DNA from: Rathayibacter caricis DSM 15933
GTDB taxonomy: Bacteria; Actinomycetota; Actinomycetes; Actinomycetales; Microbacteriaceae
Reading direction: 5' to 3'
Assembly (NCBI RefSeq): GCF_003044275.1
Contig: NZ_PZPL01000001.1
Coordinates: 1,054,001-1,118,000 of the forward strand
DNA length: 64,000 nt
Below are positions 49,383 through 58,901 of this stretch, one piece after another (the first letter of the stretch is position 1; each line of letters begins with the position of its first letter). Below the pieces are notes generated by a model. The model was given only the letters and a program-made list of their open reading frames with translations, made no database searches and had not been told where the DNA came from. Position numbers and translations under genes: made by a program.

Positions 49383-50501
49383 ATGACGAGCACACTGACC
49401 CCGCCGGCGACGGCGACCCCGCCGAGGGGCGAGCGGCCCACCGCCCGCGTCCCCCTGACCTTCCGCCAGCGGCTCGGCCGCTTCGACGTGAAGGCCTCCC
49501 CGTACCTCTACATCTCGCCGTTCTTCCTGCTCTTCGCGATCACCGGCGCGTTCCCCCTCGTCTACACGCTCGTCGTGTCGCTCTTCGACTGGGAGCTGCT
49601 GCAGGGCCAGGGCGACTTCGTCGGCCTCGGCAACTTCGCGGCGGTGCTCGGCGACCGGTTCTTCTGGAACTCGATCGTCAACACCATCAGCATCTTCCTG
49701 CTGTCCACGATCCCCCAGCTGCTCGTCGCGCTCCTCCTGGCGGCGGCCCTCGACCAGTCGCTGCGCGCCAGCACCTTCTGGCGGATGAGCGTGCTGCTGC
49801 CCTACATCGTGTCCCCGGTCGCGGTGGCACTCATCTTCTCGAGCGTCTTCAGCGAGCAGGAGGGTCTCGCCAACAACCTGCTCGGCCTGATCGGCGTCCC
49901 GCAGATCGACTGGACGAACGACCGTCTCGCCAGCCACGTCGCCATCGCCTCGATGGTGAACTGGCGCTGGACCGGCTACAACGCTCTGATCCTCCTGGCC
50001 GCCATGCAGGCCGTGCCGCGCGATCTGCACGAGTCGGCCGCGATCGACGGCGCCGGCGCCTTCCGCCGCTTCGTCTCGATCACGATCCCGAACATCCGCC
50101 CGACCCTGATCTTCGTGATCATCACGGCGACCATCGGCGGCCTGCAGATCTTCGCCGAGCCGCGCCTGTTCGACGTCTCGAACGCCGGCGGCATCGGCGG
50201 CTCCGACCGTCAGTTCCAGACCACCGTGCTCTACCTGTGGGAGATGGCGTTCTTCCGCGGGAACTTCGGCGAGGCGGCCGCGATCGCGTGGCTGCTGTTC
50301 CTCCTGATCGTGCTGATCGGGCTGGTGAACTTCGCGGTCTCGCGGAGGATCGCCTCGGTCGAGAACCAGGTGCTCGGCAAGCGCGCGCAGAAGAAGGCCG
50401 CGGCCGTGCTCGCCTCCTCGGCCGACCGCGCCGACGAGATCGCCGCGACCGACCCCCTCCTGTCCTCCACCGGCCTCGGCCAGAAAGCGAGCGAGCGATG
50501 A
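49383..50501 (+). CDS. Sugar ABC permease (MalF type), third importer
   Basis: The 372-residue protein has six membrane helices and the loop HESAAIDGAGAFRRFVSITIPNIRP. Its C-terminus is extended by about 45 charged residues (ADRADEIAATDP), longer than the partners in the other two operons. ATG 49383 comes after the hairpin; the stop overlaps the next ATG as ATGA. Confidence 0.93.
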   Translation: MTSTLTPPATATPPRGERPTARVPLTFRQRLGRFDVKASPYLYISPFFLLFAITGAFPLVYTLVVSLFDWELLQGQGDFVGLGNFAAVLGDRFFWNSIVNTISIFLLSTIPQLLVALLLAAALDQSLRASTFWRMSVLLPYIVSPVAVALIFSSVFSEQEGLANNLLGLIGVPQIDWTNDRLASHVAIASMVNWRWTGYNALILLAAMQAVPRDLHESAAIDGAGAFRRFVSITIPNIRPTLIFVIITATIGGLQIFAEPRLFDVSNAGGIGGSDRQFQTTVLYLWEMAFFRGNFGEAAAIAWLLFLLIVLIGLVNFAVSRRIASVENQVLGKRAQKKAAAVLASSADRADEIAATDPLLSSTGLGQKASER

Positions 50502-51412
50502 CCGCCCCCGCACCCACGGCCGCGTTCCCGGTCCGCCGCCCCGTCGAGGGGGAGGCCCCCGCGAAGGAGCCGCGCCGCCGCCGCGGAGGCGCCGGGCGCG
50601 TCGACCGCCCCGGCTTCCTCGTCTACGGACTGCTCAGCGCGTTCATCCTCGGCTCGACCTACCCGCTGTGGTGGTCGTTCGTGGTCGCGAGCGGCACCAA
50701 CGCCACGCGCAGCGAGACGCTGCCGCTCGTTCCGGGCGGCAACTTCCTCGCCAACGCGGCGAAGGTCTTCGACGCCCTGCCGTTCTGGACGGCGCTGCTG
50801 AACAGCATCATCGTCTCGGGAGTCATCACCGTCTCGGTCGTGACTTTCTCGACCCTGGCCGGCTACGCCTTCGCGAAGCTGAGGTTCCGCGGCCGCGACG
50901 GGCTGATGATCACGGTCGTGGCGACCATGGCGATCCCGACACAGCTGGGCATCATCCCGCTGTTCATCCTGATGCGGCAGCTGGGCTGGACCGGCGAGCT
51001 CGGCGCGGTCATCGTGCCGACCCTGGTCACCGCGTTCGGCGTGTTCTTCATGCGCCAGTACCTGATCGACGTGATCCCGGACGAGCTGATCGAGGCGGCC
51101 CGGATGGACGGGGCGAACCAGTTCCGCACGTTCCTCACGGTCGCGGTCCCCGCCGCCCGACCGGCCATGGCGATCCTCGGGCTCTTCACCTTCATGATGG
51201 CGTGGACCGACTTCCTCTGGCCCCTGATCGTGCTCAGCCCCACGAACCCCACACTGCAGACGGCGCTCGCGCAGCTGCAGTCCGGCTACTACATCGACTA
51301 CTCGATCGTGCTCACCGGAGCGGTCATGTCGATCGTGCCGCTGCTCGTGCTCTTCGTGCTCGCCGGACGCCAGCTGATCGCGGGCATCATGAGCGGCGCG
51401 GTCAAGGGATAG
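50498..51412 (+). CDS. Sugar ABC permease (MalG type), third importer
   Basis: The 304-residue protein has a basic N-terminal cytosolic part (KEPRRRRGG), six membrane helices and the loop IEAARMDGANQFRTFLTVAVPAARP. ATGA overlap with the MalF-type gene. Confidence 0.93.
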   Translation: MTAPAPTAAFPVRRPVEGEAPAKEPRRRRGGAGRVDRPGFLVYGLLSAFILGSTYPLWWSFVVASGTNATRSETLPLVPGGNFLANAAKVFDALPFWTALLNSIIVSGVITVSVVTFSTLAGYAFAKLRFRGRDGLMITVVATMAIPTQLGIIPLFILMRQLGWTGELGAVIVPTLVTAFGVFFMRQYLIDVIPDELIEAARMDGANQFRTFLTVAVPAARPAMAILGLFTFMMAWTDFLWPLIVLSPTNPTLQTALAQLQSGYYIDYSIVLTGAVMSIVPLLVLFVLAGRQLIAGIMSGAVKG

Positions 51413-51445
51413 AGGGGCGCCGAGCGGTGTCGCGGCTCCACTACC

Positions 51446-51464
51446 CTCGGATCACTGATCCGAG
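51446..51464. promoter_or_regulatory. Palindrome between permease and LacI genes
   Basis: CTCGGATC-ACT-GATCCGAG, an 8-bp perfect inverted repeat ending 9 nt before the LacI start. It could be a weak terminator or an extra operator; it differs from the GAGAGCGCTCTC operators upstream of the operon. Confidence 0.4.
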
Positions 51465-51473
51465 AGGCCCGTT

Positions 51474-52517
51474 ATGAGTCACGACACCGCCTCGGCCGCG
51501 CCGACGCTCGAAGAGGTCGCCGCCCTCGCAGGAGTCTCGCGCTCCACGGTCAGCCGCGTCGTCAACAACTCGCCCCGGGTGAAGGACGACGCGGCCCAGG
51601 CCGTGCGCAAGGCGATCGAGGAGCTCGGCTACGTGCCGAACCGCGCGGCCCGCTCGCTCGCGAGCCGCAAGACCGAGGTCATCGCGCTCGTGGTGCCGGA
51701 GTCGACCGCGAAGGTGTTCTCGGATCCGTTCTTCGCGTCGGTGGTGCAGGGGGCGGCGCTCCGCCTCGCCGACACCGAGTACACGCTCAACATCGTCATC
51801 GCCTCGGAGGCGGCGCCCGAGAAGACCCGCCGCTACCTCCTCGGCGGCAACGTCGACGGGGCGCTCGTCGTCTCGCACCACAGCGGCGACCACTCCTACG
51901 CCCGGCTCGGCACGAGCCTCCCGGTGGTGTTCGGCGGTCGGCCGCTCAGCGCCGAGGAGCAGGGCAGCTACTTCGTCGACGTCGACAACATCGCGTCGGC
52001 CCGCGAGATCACCGAGCACCTCCTCGGCCTCGGCCGCCGCGAGCCGGCCATGATCGCGAGCCGCCAGGACATGCCCGCCGCCGTCGACCGGCTGCTCGGC
52101 TGGCGCGACGCGGTCCGCGAGGCCGGACTCGACGACTCCCGCGTCGAGATCGGCGACTACTCGCCGGCCGACGGAGCCGCGGCGATGCACCGCCTGCTCG
52201 ACTCCGGCCGCCCGATCGACGCGGTGTTCGCCTCCAACGACCAGATGGCGGCGGGCGCGCTCGCCGCGCTGCGCGAGCGCGGACTGTCGGTTCCCGGCGA
52301 CGTCGCCCTCGCGGGCTTCGACGGCGACTACTTCGCGCAGGCCGCGGATCCGCCCATCACGACGATGCGCCAGCCCTCGACCGAGCTCGGCTCGGCGATG
52401 GCGGAGGTGCTGGTGCGCCTGCTCGCCGGCGAGACGGTCGAGCGCGTGACGATCATGCCGACGGAGCTGCTGGTCCGCGGCTCGACGGTGCCCGGGGCCT
52501 CCTCGCCGATCGAGTAG
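51474..52517 (+). CDS. LacI-family regulator of the third importer
   Basis: The 347-residue protein has the LacI helix-turn-helix (TLEEVAALAGVSRSTVSRVVNNSPRVK, about 10-36) and a ligand domain with SDPFFASVVQGAALRLADTEYTLNI and FDGDYFAQAADPPITTMRQPS. The gene follows the permeases and probably binds the three GAGAGCGCTCTC sites at the operon promoter. Its TAG stop lies inside the first family A repeat (GATCGAGTAGCC), which therefore defines the C-terminal residues Ile-Glu. Confidence 0.93.
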   Translation: MSHDTASAAPTLEEVAALAGVSRSTVSRVVNNSPRVKDDAAQAVRKAIEELGYVPNRAARSLASRKTEVIALVVPESTAKVFSDPFFASVVQGAALRLADTEYTLNIVIASEAAPEKTRRYLLGGNVDGALVVSHHSGDHSYARLGTSLPVVFGGRPLSAEEQGSYFVDVDNIASAREITEHLLGLGRREPAMIASRQDMPAAVDRLLGWRDAVREAGLDDSRVEIGDYSPADGAAAMHRLLDSGRPIDAVFASNDQMAAGALAALRERGLSVPGDVALAGFDGDYFAQAADPPITTMRQPSTELGSAMAEVLVRLLAGETVERVTIMPTELLVRGSTVPGASSPIE

Positions 52518-52975
52518 CCGCGGAGCGGGCGTATCGAGATCCGCGTCTGCGGGAGTCGGCGGGTCTCGATACGCGCCTGCGGCGCTACTCGACCAGCAGG
52601 GTGGGGGGCTTTGCTGATCGAGTAGCCGCGCAGCGGCGTATCGAGATCCGCGTGTCCGGGGAGTGGCGGGTCTCGATACGCGCCTGCGGCGCTACTCGAT
52701 CAGCTGAGGCCGCGCCTGCGGCGCCACTCGACCAGCACGGAGGCCGCGAGTGGCCACTGAACGGTGCCTGCCGGCCTCGCAGGCCCCGTTCCGGGTCTAC
52801 TCGGCGTGAGCCGGCGTGTCGAGTGGTCGCGAGCCGGCCCCTGGCTGAGGCACCGCGCCCGGTTCGCGCCCACTCGCTGATCGAGTAGCCGCGCAGCGGC
52901 GTATCGAGATCCGCGTGTCCGGGAGTCGTGGGTCTCGATACGCCCCTTCGGCGCTACTCGACCAGCAGGGGGGGC
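52508..52975. repeat. Array of dispersed palindromic elements (family A)
   Basis: The whole 460-bp gap to the response-regulator stop is made of alternating forward and reverse copies of the 36-40 bp element (starts near 52508, 52561, 52614, 52670, 52873, 52930) plus degenerate fragments between about 52710 and 52870. Copies here use the shortened core GTAGCCGCGCAGCGGCGTATCG. No independent gene is supported. Confidence 0.9.
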
Positions 52976-52976
52976 G

Positions 52977-53648
52977 TCACTCCACCAGCGTGTACACGCT
53001 CGAGGGCCGCCCCGTCGAGTAGCGGAGCGTCCGCGCCGCGCGGCCCGACGCCACCAGGTGCTCGAGGTACCGCCGCGCGCTGACCCTCGAGATGCCGACC
53101 GCCACGCTGACCTCGGTCGCCGACGCGTCCGCATCCGGTCGCAGCGCGCCCAGCACCGACGCGAGCGTCTCGGTGCTCAGCCCCTTCGGCAGCGCCTGCG
53201 CCCGCGCGCCCGAGGTGAACAGCACGTCGATCTCGTCCTGGTGCAGCCCCGCCGCCCCCTCGAACAGCCGGCGGTCGTGCGCCACCTCGTCCAGCCGGTT
53301 CCGCAGCGCCGTCGCGCTGAACGGCTTCACCAGGTAGTGGTGCACCCCCGCCGCCCGCGCCGCGCGCACGCTCTCCACGTCGCGCACCGCCGTCACCGCG
53401 ATGAAGTCCGGCTGCGGCCCGGCGGTCGCCCGCACCGCCCGCAGCACGTCGAGCCCCGAGAACCCGGGCAGGTGGAAGTCGAGCAGCACCACGTCGGGCT
53501 GGTGCGCCTGGATCGCGGCGACCGCGGACGGTCCGTCGCCCGCCACCTCCCGCACCTCGAACCCGGGGTGCGCGGCGACGAACCGCTCGTGCAGGGCGGC
53601 GATGGCGGAGTCGTCGTCGACGATGACGACCGACAGCGGGCCGGTCAC
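52977..53648 (-). CDS. CitB/DcuR-family response regulator
   Basis: The 223-residue protein has a receiver domain with Asp11/12/13, phosphoacceptor Asp57 (VVLLDFHLPGFSGL) and Lys in YLVKPFS, and a C-terminal winged-helix part (TEVSVAVGISRVSARRYLEHLVASGRAARTLRY) of the CitB type. GTG 53648 overlaps the kinase TGA as GTGA. It most likely activates the divergent tctCBA operon, whose upstream region carries a direct repeat. Confidence 0.94.
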   Translation of the reverse strand: MTGPLSVVIVDDDSAIAALHERFVAAHPGFEVREVAGDGPSAVAAIQAHQPDVVLLDFHLPGFSGLDVLRAVRATAGPQPDFIAVTAVRDVESVRAARAAGVHHYLVKPFSATALRNRLDEVAHDRRLFEGAAGLHQDEIDVLFTSGARAQALPKGLSTETLASVLGALRPDADASATEVSVAVGISRVSARRYLEHLVASGRAARTLRYSTGRPSSVYTLVE

Positions 53649-55264
53649 CGCACCACCTGCACGGCCGCGACCGGCGGCAGGTGCAGGCGCGCGGTGAGGC
53701 GCGCCCCTCCCCACTCCGACGCCCCCGCCGTGACCGTGCCGCGGTTGCGCTGCGCCACCCGGCGCACGAGAGCCAGCCCGATGCCGCGCCCGTGCACCCG
53801 CTGCCCGGAGTCGGGGCCGCCCTTGGACGACACGCCCTCCTCGAACACCTGCTCGCGGTGCTCCGGCGGAATCCCCGCTCCGTCGTCGTCGACCTCGATC
53901 ACGAGGTCCTCGCGGTCGATCGAGAACTGCACGCGCACGCGGTGCCCGGCCGAGCAGGCCTCGAGCGCGTTGTCGACGAGGTTGCCGACCACGGTGACGA
54001 CGTCGTCACGCAGGGTCGAGGGCAGGCGTCCGGCGAGGGCCTCGGCGTCGGGAGTCGCGGAGACGGCGAGGTCGATCCGCAGCTCGCGCGCGTGGGCGCT
54101 CTTGACCATGAGCAGCGCCGTGAGCTCCGGATCCTCCATCAGCATCTCGGGTGCGATCGCCCCGCCGACTCCGAGCGGGCCTCCGCTGCCGAGCCGCGCG
54201 ATGAACGCGCGCGCCTCGTCGACGCAGTCGAGCTCGAGCAGCCCCGAGACGACGTGCATGGTGTTCGCGAACTCGTGGGCCTGGGCGCGCAGGCCCGCGG
54301 CGAGCGACTGCGCGCCGTCGGTGTCCTGCATCAGCTGGTGCAGCTCGGTGTGGTCGCGGAGCAGGAGGGTCGCGCCGACCGTGCGCTCGCCGCGGCGCGT
54401 GCCGGTGCCGCGCGCGATCAGGATCCGCTCGCCCGCGAGGACCAGCCGTCCCTCGCGCTCGCCCGCCTCGAGCACCTCGAGCAGCGACGGCTCGAGCACG
54501 TCCCTCGCCAGCGGAGGAGGCTGCGTCGGATCCGGCGACCAGCCCAGCAGAGCCGTCGCCGCGTCGTTGACCAGCACGATCCGCCCTGCCGCGTCGACCG
54601 TCACCACGCCCTCCGAGAGCCGGTGCAGCATCGTCTCCTGCTGCGTCACGAGCGACGCGATCTCCTCCGGCTCGAGGCGGAAGATGCGGCGGCGGATGAT
54701 CGCGGTGACCCAGGCCGCCCCGAAGATCCCGAGCACGGCCGCGCCCGCCATCGCCCAGAGCAGCCAGCTCAGGTGGCCGAGGAAGTCCTTCCGCAGCGCC
54801 GACTCGAGGATCCCGACCGAGGCCGTGCCGATCACCTCCCCGTCGGAGCCGAACACCGGCACCTTCACCCGCCACGACTCGCCGAGCGTGCCGGTCTGCG
54901 TGCCGACGAAGGTCTGCCCGGCCAGCGGCACGGAGGGATCGGTCGAGACGCGCTCGCCGATCCGCTCGGTGTCGGGGTGCGAGAACCGCACGCCTGCGCG
55001 GTCGGTGACGACCACGTAGGTGACGTCGGACGCCTCCCGGATCACCTCGGCGATCGGCTGGATCACGATCGAGGGGTCCTCGTCGTCGAAGGCCTCGGTG
55101 ATCGCGGGCAGGTTCGCGACCGAGCGCGCGACCCCGGTCATGCGGTCGAGGTAGGAGGAGCGCAGCGAGCGCTCCTGCAGCGATCCGGCGACGAGGCCGG
55201 TTGCGACGACGGCGACAGCGACGATCAGCGCCTGCAGCAGCAGGAGCTGTACTCGAAGCGACAT
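53645..55264 (-). CDS. CitA/DcuS-family sensor histidine kinase
   Basis: From ATG 55264 the protein has 539 residues: membrane helix 1 (7-29), a periplasmic PAS-like sensor (about 35-165, with SSYLDRMTGVARSVANLPAI and WRVKVPVFGSDGEVIGTASVG), helix 2 (about 166-190), a cytosolic PAS domain (about 210-310), phosphorylation box RAQAHEFANTMHVVSGLLEL with His330 and an ATPase domain (GNLVDNALEAC, HGRGIGLALVRRV). Such kinases sense citrate or C4-dicarboxylates outside the cell, consistent with the tricarboxylate transporter beside it. Confidence 0.94.
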   Translation of the reverse strand: MSLRVQLLLLQALIVAVAVVATGLVAGSLQERSLRSSYLDRMTGVARSVANLPAITEAFDDEDPSIVIQPIAEVIREASDVTYVVVTDRAGVRFSHPDTERIGERVSTDPSVPLAGQTFVGTQTGTLGESWRVKVPVFGSDGEVIGTASVGILESALRKDFLGHLSWLLWAMAGAAVLGIFGAAWVTAIIRRRIFRLEPEEIASLVTQQETMLHRLSEGVVTVDAAGRIVLVNDAATALLGWSPDPTQPPPLARDVLEPSLLEVLEAGEREGRLVLAGERILIARGTGTRRGERTVGATLLLRDHTELHQLMQDTDGAQSLAAGLRAQAHEFANTMHVVSGLLELDCVDEARAFIARLGSGGPLGVGGAIAPEMLMEDPELTALLMVKSAHARELRIDLAVSATPDAEALAGRLPSTLRDDVVTVVGNLVDNALEACSAGHRVRVQFSIDREDLVIEVDDDGAGIPPEHREQVFEEGVSSKGGPDSGQRVHGRGIGLALVRRVAQRNRGTVTAGASEWGGARLTARLHLPPVAAVQVVR

Positions 55265-55351
55265 TGCCCGAACCACCCGCCCATCATGTCGCGCCACGGG
55301 TGCCGCCACGTCGCTCCGGGACCGGATCGAGACCGACCGGCCGCCGACCAA

Positions 55352-55385
55352 TAGTTACGAAAGCCCGCACTTAGTTTCCGAAGCC
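55352..55385 (+). promoter_or_regulatory. Direct repeat, probable response-regulator site upstream of tctC
   Basis: TAGTTACGAAAGCC (55352-55365) and TAGTTTCCGAAGCC (55372-55385) agree at 11 of 14 positions and start 20 bp apart, two helical turns, as expected for a CitB-type regulator dimer. A TAGGTT box lies 25 bp downstream near the expected promoter. Confidence 0.5.
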
Positions 55386-55484
55386 GCGGCCGCCGCGCCG
55401 CTCTCATTAGGTTCTGACTCGCGCGCCGCAGCGGCGCATCACCCCGATCTCGCACTCGGGAGTTCTCAAAGGAGAGAAAGAACC

Positions 55485-56489
55485 ATGCGATCCAAGCCCT
55501 TCCTCGTCGTGCTCGCCGCCTCGACCCTCGCCCTCACCGCCTGCTCGTCCGGAGGCACCGAGACCGCTTCGGAGTCCGCCGCCGGCGGCGCCGTCGAGTC
55601 GCTCCAGATCATCGTCCCCGCCGACCCGGGCGGCGGCTGGGACCAGACCGGCCGCGCCATGTCGCAGCTGCTGACCGCGGAGGAGCTCGTCGGCTCGGCC
55701 CCCGTCACCAACGTCGGCGGCGCGGGCGGCACCGTCGGCCTCGCCTCCCTCGCCAACGAGAAGGACCCGAACACCCTGATGGTCACCGGCCTCGTCATGG
55801 TCGGCGCGGTCGAGACCAACGCCGCCGACGTGCGGATGGAGGACACCACTCCGATCGCCCGCCTCACCGAGGAGTCGCTCGTCATCGTCGTGCCGGCCGA
55901 CTCCGAGTACGAGACCCTCGAGGACCTCGCCGACGACATCGTCGACAAGGGCCAGGAGGTCACCGTCACCGGCGGCTCCGCGGGCGGCGCCGATCACATC
56001 CTCGCGGGCCTGCTGCTCGAGTCGGCCGGCCTCTCGGGCGACGAGATCGCCGAGAAGCTCAACTACATCCCGAACTCGGGCGGCGGCGAGGCCGTCTCGC
56101 TGATCCTCGGCAACAACGTGGGCGCCGGCATCTCGGGCGTGGGCGAGTTCCTCGAGCACATCGAGGCGGGCACCATGCGCGCCCTCGCCGTCTCGTCGGC
56201 CGAGCCCGTCGAGTCGCTGCCGGACGTCGAGACCATGACCGAGGCCGGCTACGACGTGACCCTCACCAACTGGCGCGGCGTGCTCGCCCCCTCCGACATC
56301 ACGGAGGAGGAGACCGCGGCCCTCACGGACCTCGTCACCGAGCTGCACGGCACCGAGGCGTGGACCGAGGAGCTCGCGACCCGCGGCTGGACCGACGCGT
56401 TCCTCACCGGCGACGAGTTCGGCGACTTCCTCGAGTCCGACATCACCGAGGTCGGCGCCACGCTGAAGAACATCGGGCTGGTCGACTGA
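55485..56489 (+). CDS. tctC: TctC-type tricarboxylate-binding lipoprotein
   Basis: The 334-residue product has a lipobox LTAC and the TctC/Bug fold: LQIIVPADPGGGWDQTGRAMSQLL, then TNVGGAGGTVGLASLANEKDPN and GGSAGGADHILAGLLLESAG. It delivers a tricarboxylate (citrate-like) to the TctAB membrane complex encoded next. AAGGAGAG precedes ATG 55485. First gene of the operon and probably controlled by the divergent CitA/CitB pair. Confidence 0.93.
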   Translation: MRSKPFLVVLAASTLALTACSSGGTETASESAAGGAVESLQIIVPADPGGGWDQTGRAMSQLLTAEELVGSAPVTNVGGAGGTVGLASLANEKDPNTLMVTGLVMVGAVETNAADVRMEDTTPIARLTEESLVIVVPADSEYETLEDLADDIVDKGQEVTVTGGSAGGADHILAGLLLESAGLSGDEIAEKLNYIPNSGGGEAVSLILGNNVGAGISGVGEFLEHIEAGTMRALAVSSAEPVESLPDVETMTEAGYDVTLTNWRGVLAPSDITEEETAALTDLVTELHGTEAWTEELATRGWTDAFLTGDEFGDFLESDITEVGATLKNIGLVD

Positions 56490-57052
56490 TGTCGACCTCC
56501 GCTCCTCCGGTGGCCCCGGGGACGGACGCGGCCCGCGCCGACCGGGGCCGCCTGGTCGGCGAGCTGATCTTCGCGGTGCTCGCCGTCGCCCTCGGGATCT
56601 TCGTCTTCGTCGGCGCGTTCTCGATCCGCGCTCCCGGCGCCGGCTCGCAGGTCGGCCCGCGGGTCTTCCCGTTCCTGGTCAGCGGCATCCTCACCTTCTC
56701 GGCGGTCATGGTGCTGATCGACGTCCTCCGCGGCCGCCTCGGCCCGCAGGAGGAGGGCGAGGACATCGACTCCTCGGCGAAGACCGACTGGGTCACCCTG
56801 GGCAAGCTCGTCGCCTTCGTCATCGCGCACATCGTCCTCGTCGACCTGATCGGCTGGGCGCTCGCCGCGGCCGTGCTCTTCGGCGGAGTCGCGTGGTCGC
56901 TGGGCGCGAAGAAGTGGTGGGTCGCGATCCTCGTCGGCCTGGCACTGGGCCTGGTCGTGCAGATCGTCTTCGGCGGTCTGCTCGGGCTCTCGCTGCCGCT
57001 GGGTCCGCTCCTGGGCTGGCTGCAGCCCCTCCTCGACGCGATCGGAGGCTGA
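56489..57052 (+). CDS. tctB: TctB small membrane subunit
   Basis: The 187-residue protein has four predicted membrane helices, including [20 protein letters not shown] and [21 protein letters not shown]. Length and position between tctC and tctA are as in tripartite tricarboxylate transporters. ATG 56489 shares one base with the tctC stop (TGATG). Confidence 0.9.
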   Translation: MSTSAPPVAPGTDAARADRGRLVGELIFAVLAVALGIFVFVGAFSIRAPGAGSQVGPRVFPFLVSGILTFSAVMVLIDVLRGRLGPQEEGEDIDSSAKTDWVTLGKLVAFVIAHIVLVDLIGWALAAAVLFGGVAWSLGAKKWWVAILVGLALGLVVQIVFGGLLGLSLPLGPLLGWLQPLLDAIGG

Positions 57053-57053
57053 C

Positions 57054-58715
57054 GTGGACAACATCTCGGCACTGCTCGAGGGCTTCGCGATCGCCGCGCA
57101 GCCCGAGTACCTGGTCTTCGCGTTCCTGGGCGTGCTGGTCGGCACCGCCGTCGGCGTGCTGCCCGGCATCGGCCCGGCCATGACGGTGGCGCTGCTGCTG
57201 CCCCTGACCTACACGCTCGACCCCACCGCGGCGCTGATCACCTTCGCCGGCATCTACTACGGCGGCATGTACGGCGGCTCGACCACGAGCATCCTGCTGA
57301 ACACGCCGGGGGAGTCGGCCTCGATCGTCACCGCGCTCGAGGGCAACAAGATGGCGAAGATGGGGCGCGGAGCCGCGGCCCTCGCGACCGCGGCCCTCGG
57401 CTCGTTCGTGGCCGGCACCGTCGCCACCGTGCTGCTGACCCTCCTCGCCCCGACCATCGCGGCCTGGGCCGTGAACCTCGCTCCCGCCGACTACGTGGCC
57501 CTGATGGTCATCGCCTTCATCACCGTGGGCGCCCTGCTGGGCTCCTCCGTCTGGCGCGGCCTCAGCTCGCTGGGCCTCGGCCTCTTCGTGGGCCTGGTCG
57601 GCACCGAGATCCTCTCGGGCCAGCAGCGCTACACGTTCGGCCTGCTGCCGCTGGCCGACGGGATCGACGTGGTGCTCGTGGCGGTCGGCCTCTTCGCGGT
57701 CGGCGAGACGCTCTACGTGGCGTCCCGGATGCGTCACGGCGGCATCCAGGTGATCCCCGTGACCCGTGGATGGCGCAGCTGGATGACCCGCGACGACTGG
57801 AAGCGCTCGTGGAAGCCGTGGCTGCGCGGCACCGCGATCGGCTTCCCGATCGGCACGATCCCGGCCGGCGGCGCGGATGTGGCGACGTTCCTGTCGTACG
57901 CGACCGAGCGCAAGCTCTCGAAGCACAAGCACGAGTTCGGCCGCGGGGCGATCGAGGGCGTGGCCGGTCCGGAGTCGGCGAACAACGCGGCGGCGGCGGG
58001 CGTGCTCGTGCCGTTGCTGACCCTGGGGCTGCCGACGACCGCGACCGCCGCGATCATCCTCTCGGCGTTCCAGAGCTACGGCATCCAGCCCGGACCGCAG
58101 CTGTTCACCAACCAGCCGGGACTCGTCTGGGCGCTGATCGCGAGCCTCTACATCGGCAACGTGATGCTTCTGGTGCTCAACCTGCCGCTGGTGGGCATGT
58201 GGGTGAAGCTGCTGCAGATCCCGCGTCCGTACCTCTACGCGGGCATCCTGACCTTCGCGGTGCTGGGCGCGTACGCCGTCAACTTCTCGACGGTCGACAT
58301 CGTGATCCTGCTGGTCGTCGGAGTGGTGGGCTACTTCCTCCGCCGCTTCGGCTACCCGGTGGCGCCGCTGGTGATCGGGCTGATCCTGGGCCCGATGGCG
58401 GAGGCGCAGCTGCGCCGCGCGCTGCAGCTCTCGCAGGGCGACCTGACCGCGCTGGTCACCCGTCCGTTCGCGGCCTTCGCGTACCTCGCGCTGATCGTCA
58501 TCATCGCGCTCGGCCTCTACCTCCGCTCGCGCCAGAGCCGGATGGAGCGGGCGATCGCCGCGGCGACGGTCGTCGACGAGTCGGTGCAGTCGGCGGTCGA
58601 CACCGCCTACCGCCCGGGCGAGCGCCCGACCGACATCGACACCACCGGCGTGAACCAGGTGACGGGCACCACCGGCATCCGGACGGTGCCGAAGGACTCG
58701 CGCCGGAAGAAGTAG
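57054..58715 (+). CDS. tctA: TctA large membrane subunit
   Basis: The 553-residue permease shows TctA hallmarks: [46 protein letters not shown], and later [24 protein letters not shown], about eleven membrane helices, and a cytosolic tail of about 65 residues. It carries the substrate with protons or sodium. GTG 57054 follows GGAGGC one nucleotide after the tctB stop. Confidence 0.94.
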   Translation: MDNISALLEGFAIAAQPEYLVFAFLGVLVGTAVGVLPGIGPAMTVALLLPLTYTLDPTAALITFAGIYYGGMYGGSTTSILLNTPGESASIVTALEGNKMAKMGRGAAALATAALGSFVAGTVATVLLTLLAPTIAAWAVNLAPADYVALMVIAFITVGALLGSSVWRGLSSLGLGLFVGLVGTEILSGQQRYTFGLLPLADGIDVVLVAVGLFAVGETLYVASRMRHGGIQVIPVTRGWRSWMTRDDWKRSWKPWLRGTAIGFPIGTIPAGGADVATFLSYATERKLSKHKHEFGRGAIEGVAGPESANNAAAAGVLVPLLTLGLPTTATAAIILSAFQSYGIQPGPQLFTNQPGLVWALIASLYIGNVMLLVLNLPLVGMWVKLLQIPRPYLYAGILTFAVLGAYAVNFSTVDIVILLVVGVVGYFLRRFGYPVAPLVIGLILGPMAEAQLRRALQLSQGDLTALVTRPFAAFAYLALIVIIALGLYLRSRQSRMERAIAAATVVDESVQSAVDTAYRPGERPTDIDTTGVNQVTGTTGIRTVPKDSRRKK

Positions 58716-58728
58716 GAGGGATCTCGAT

Positions 58729-58820
58729 ACGGCCGCTACGCTGCCTAATCCGATCAGCAGGCAGGGCCCTCGACAGTCGAGCCTCAGCTGGTCGAGCAGC
58801 CGCGGAGCGGCGTCTCGAGG
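58729..58820. repeat. Degenerate family A elements
   Basis: Reads ATCTCGATACGGCC ... CTACG ... CGATCAGCAG, then CAGCTGGTCGAGCAGCCGCGGAGCGGCGTCTCGAG; both are decayed copies of the family. A shared GGCACGGGGACGTCTCGT segment lies just after (58882) and again at 60477. Confidence 0.75.
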
Positions 58821-58901
58821 TGTGCCCCCGCGAGACGTCCTCGAACCGTCGAGACAGCCCGCAGCAGCGGGACGTCTCGACGGCACGGGGACGTCTCGTC
58901 G

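Noticed and set aside
52601-52888. Short plus-strand frame of 95 codons inside the repeat gap
   Set aside because: Composed of repeat units; its end LIE is the repeat-encoded stop context, not a conserved protein.
52508-52975. CRISPR-like array of repeats
   Set aside because: Units alternate in orientation, spacers are not of constant length, and the same element occurs singly across the window; no cas gene is present.
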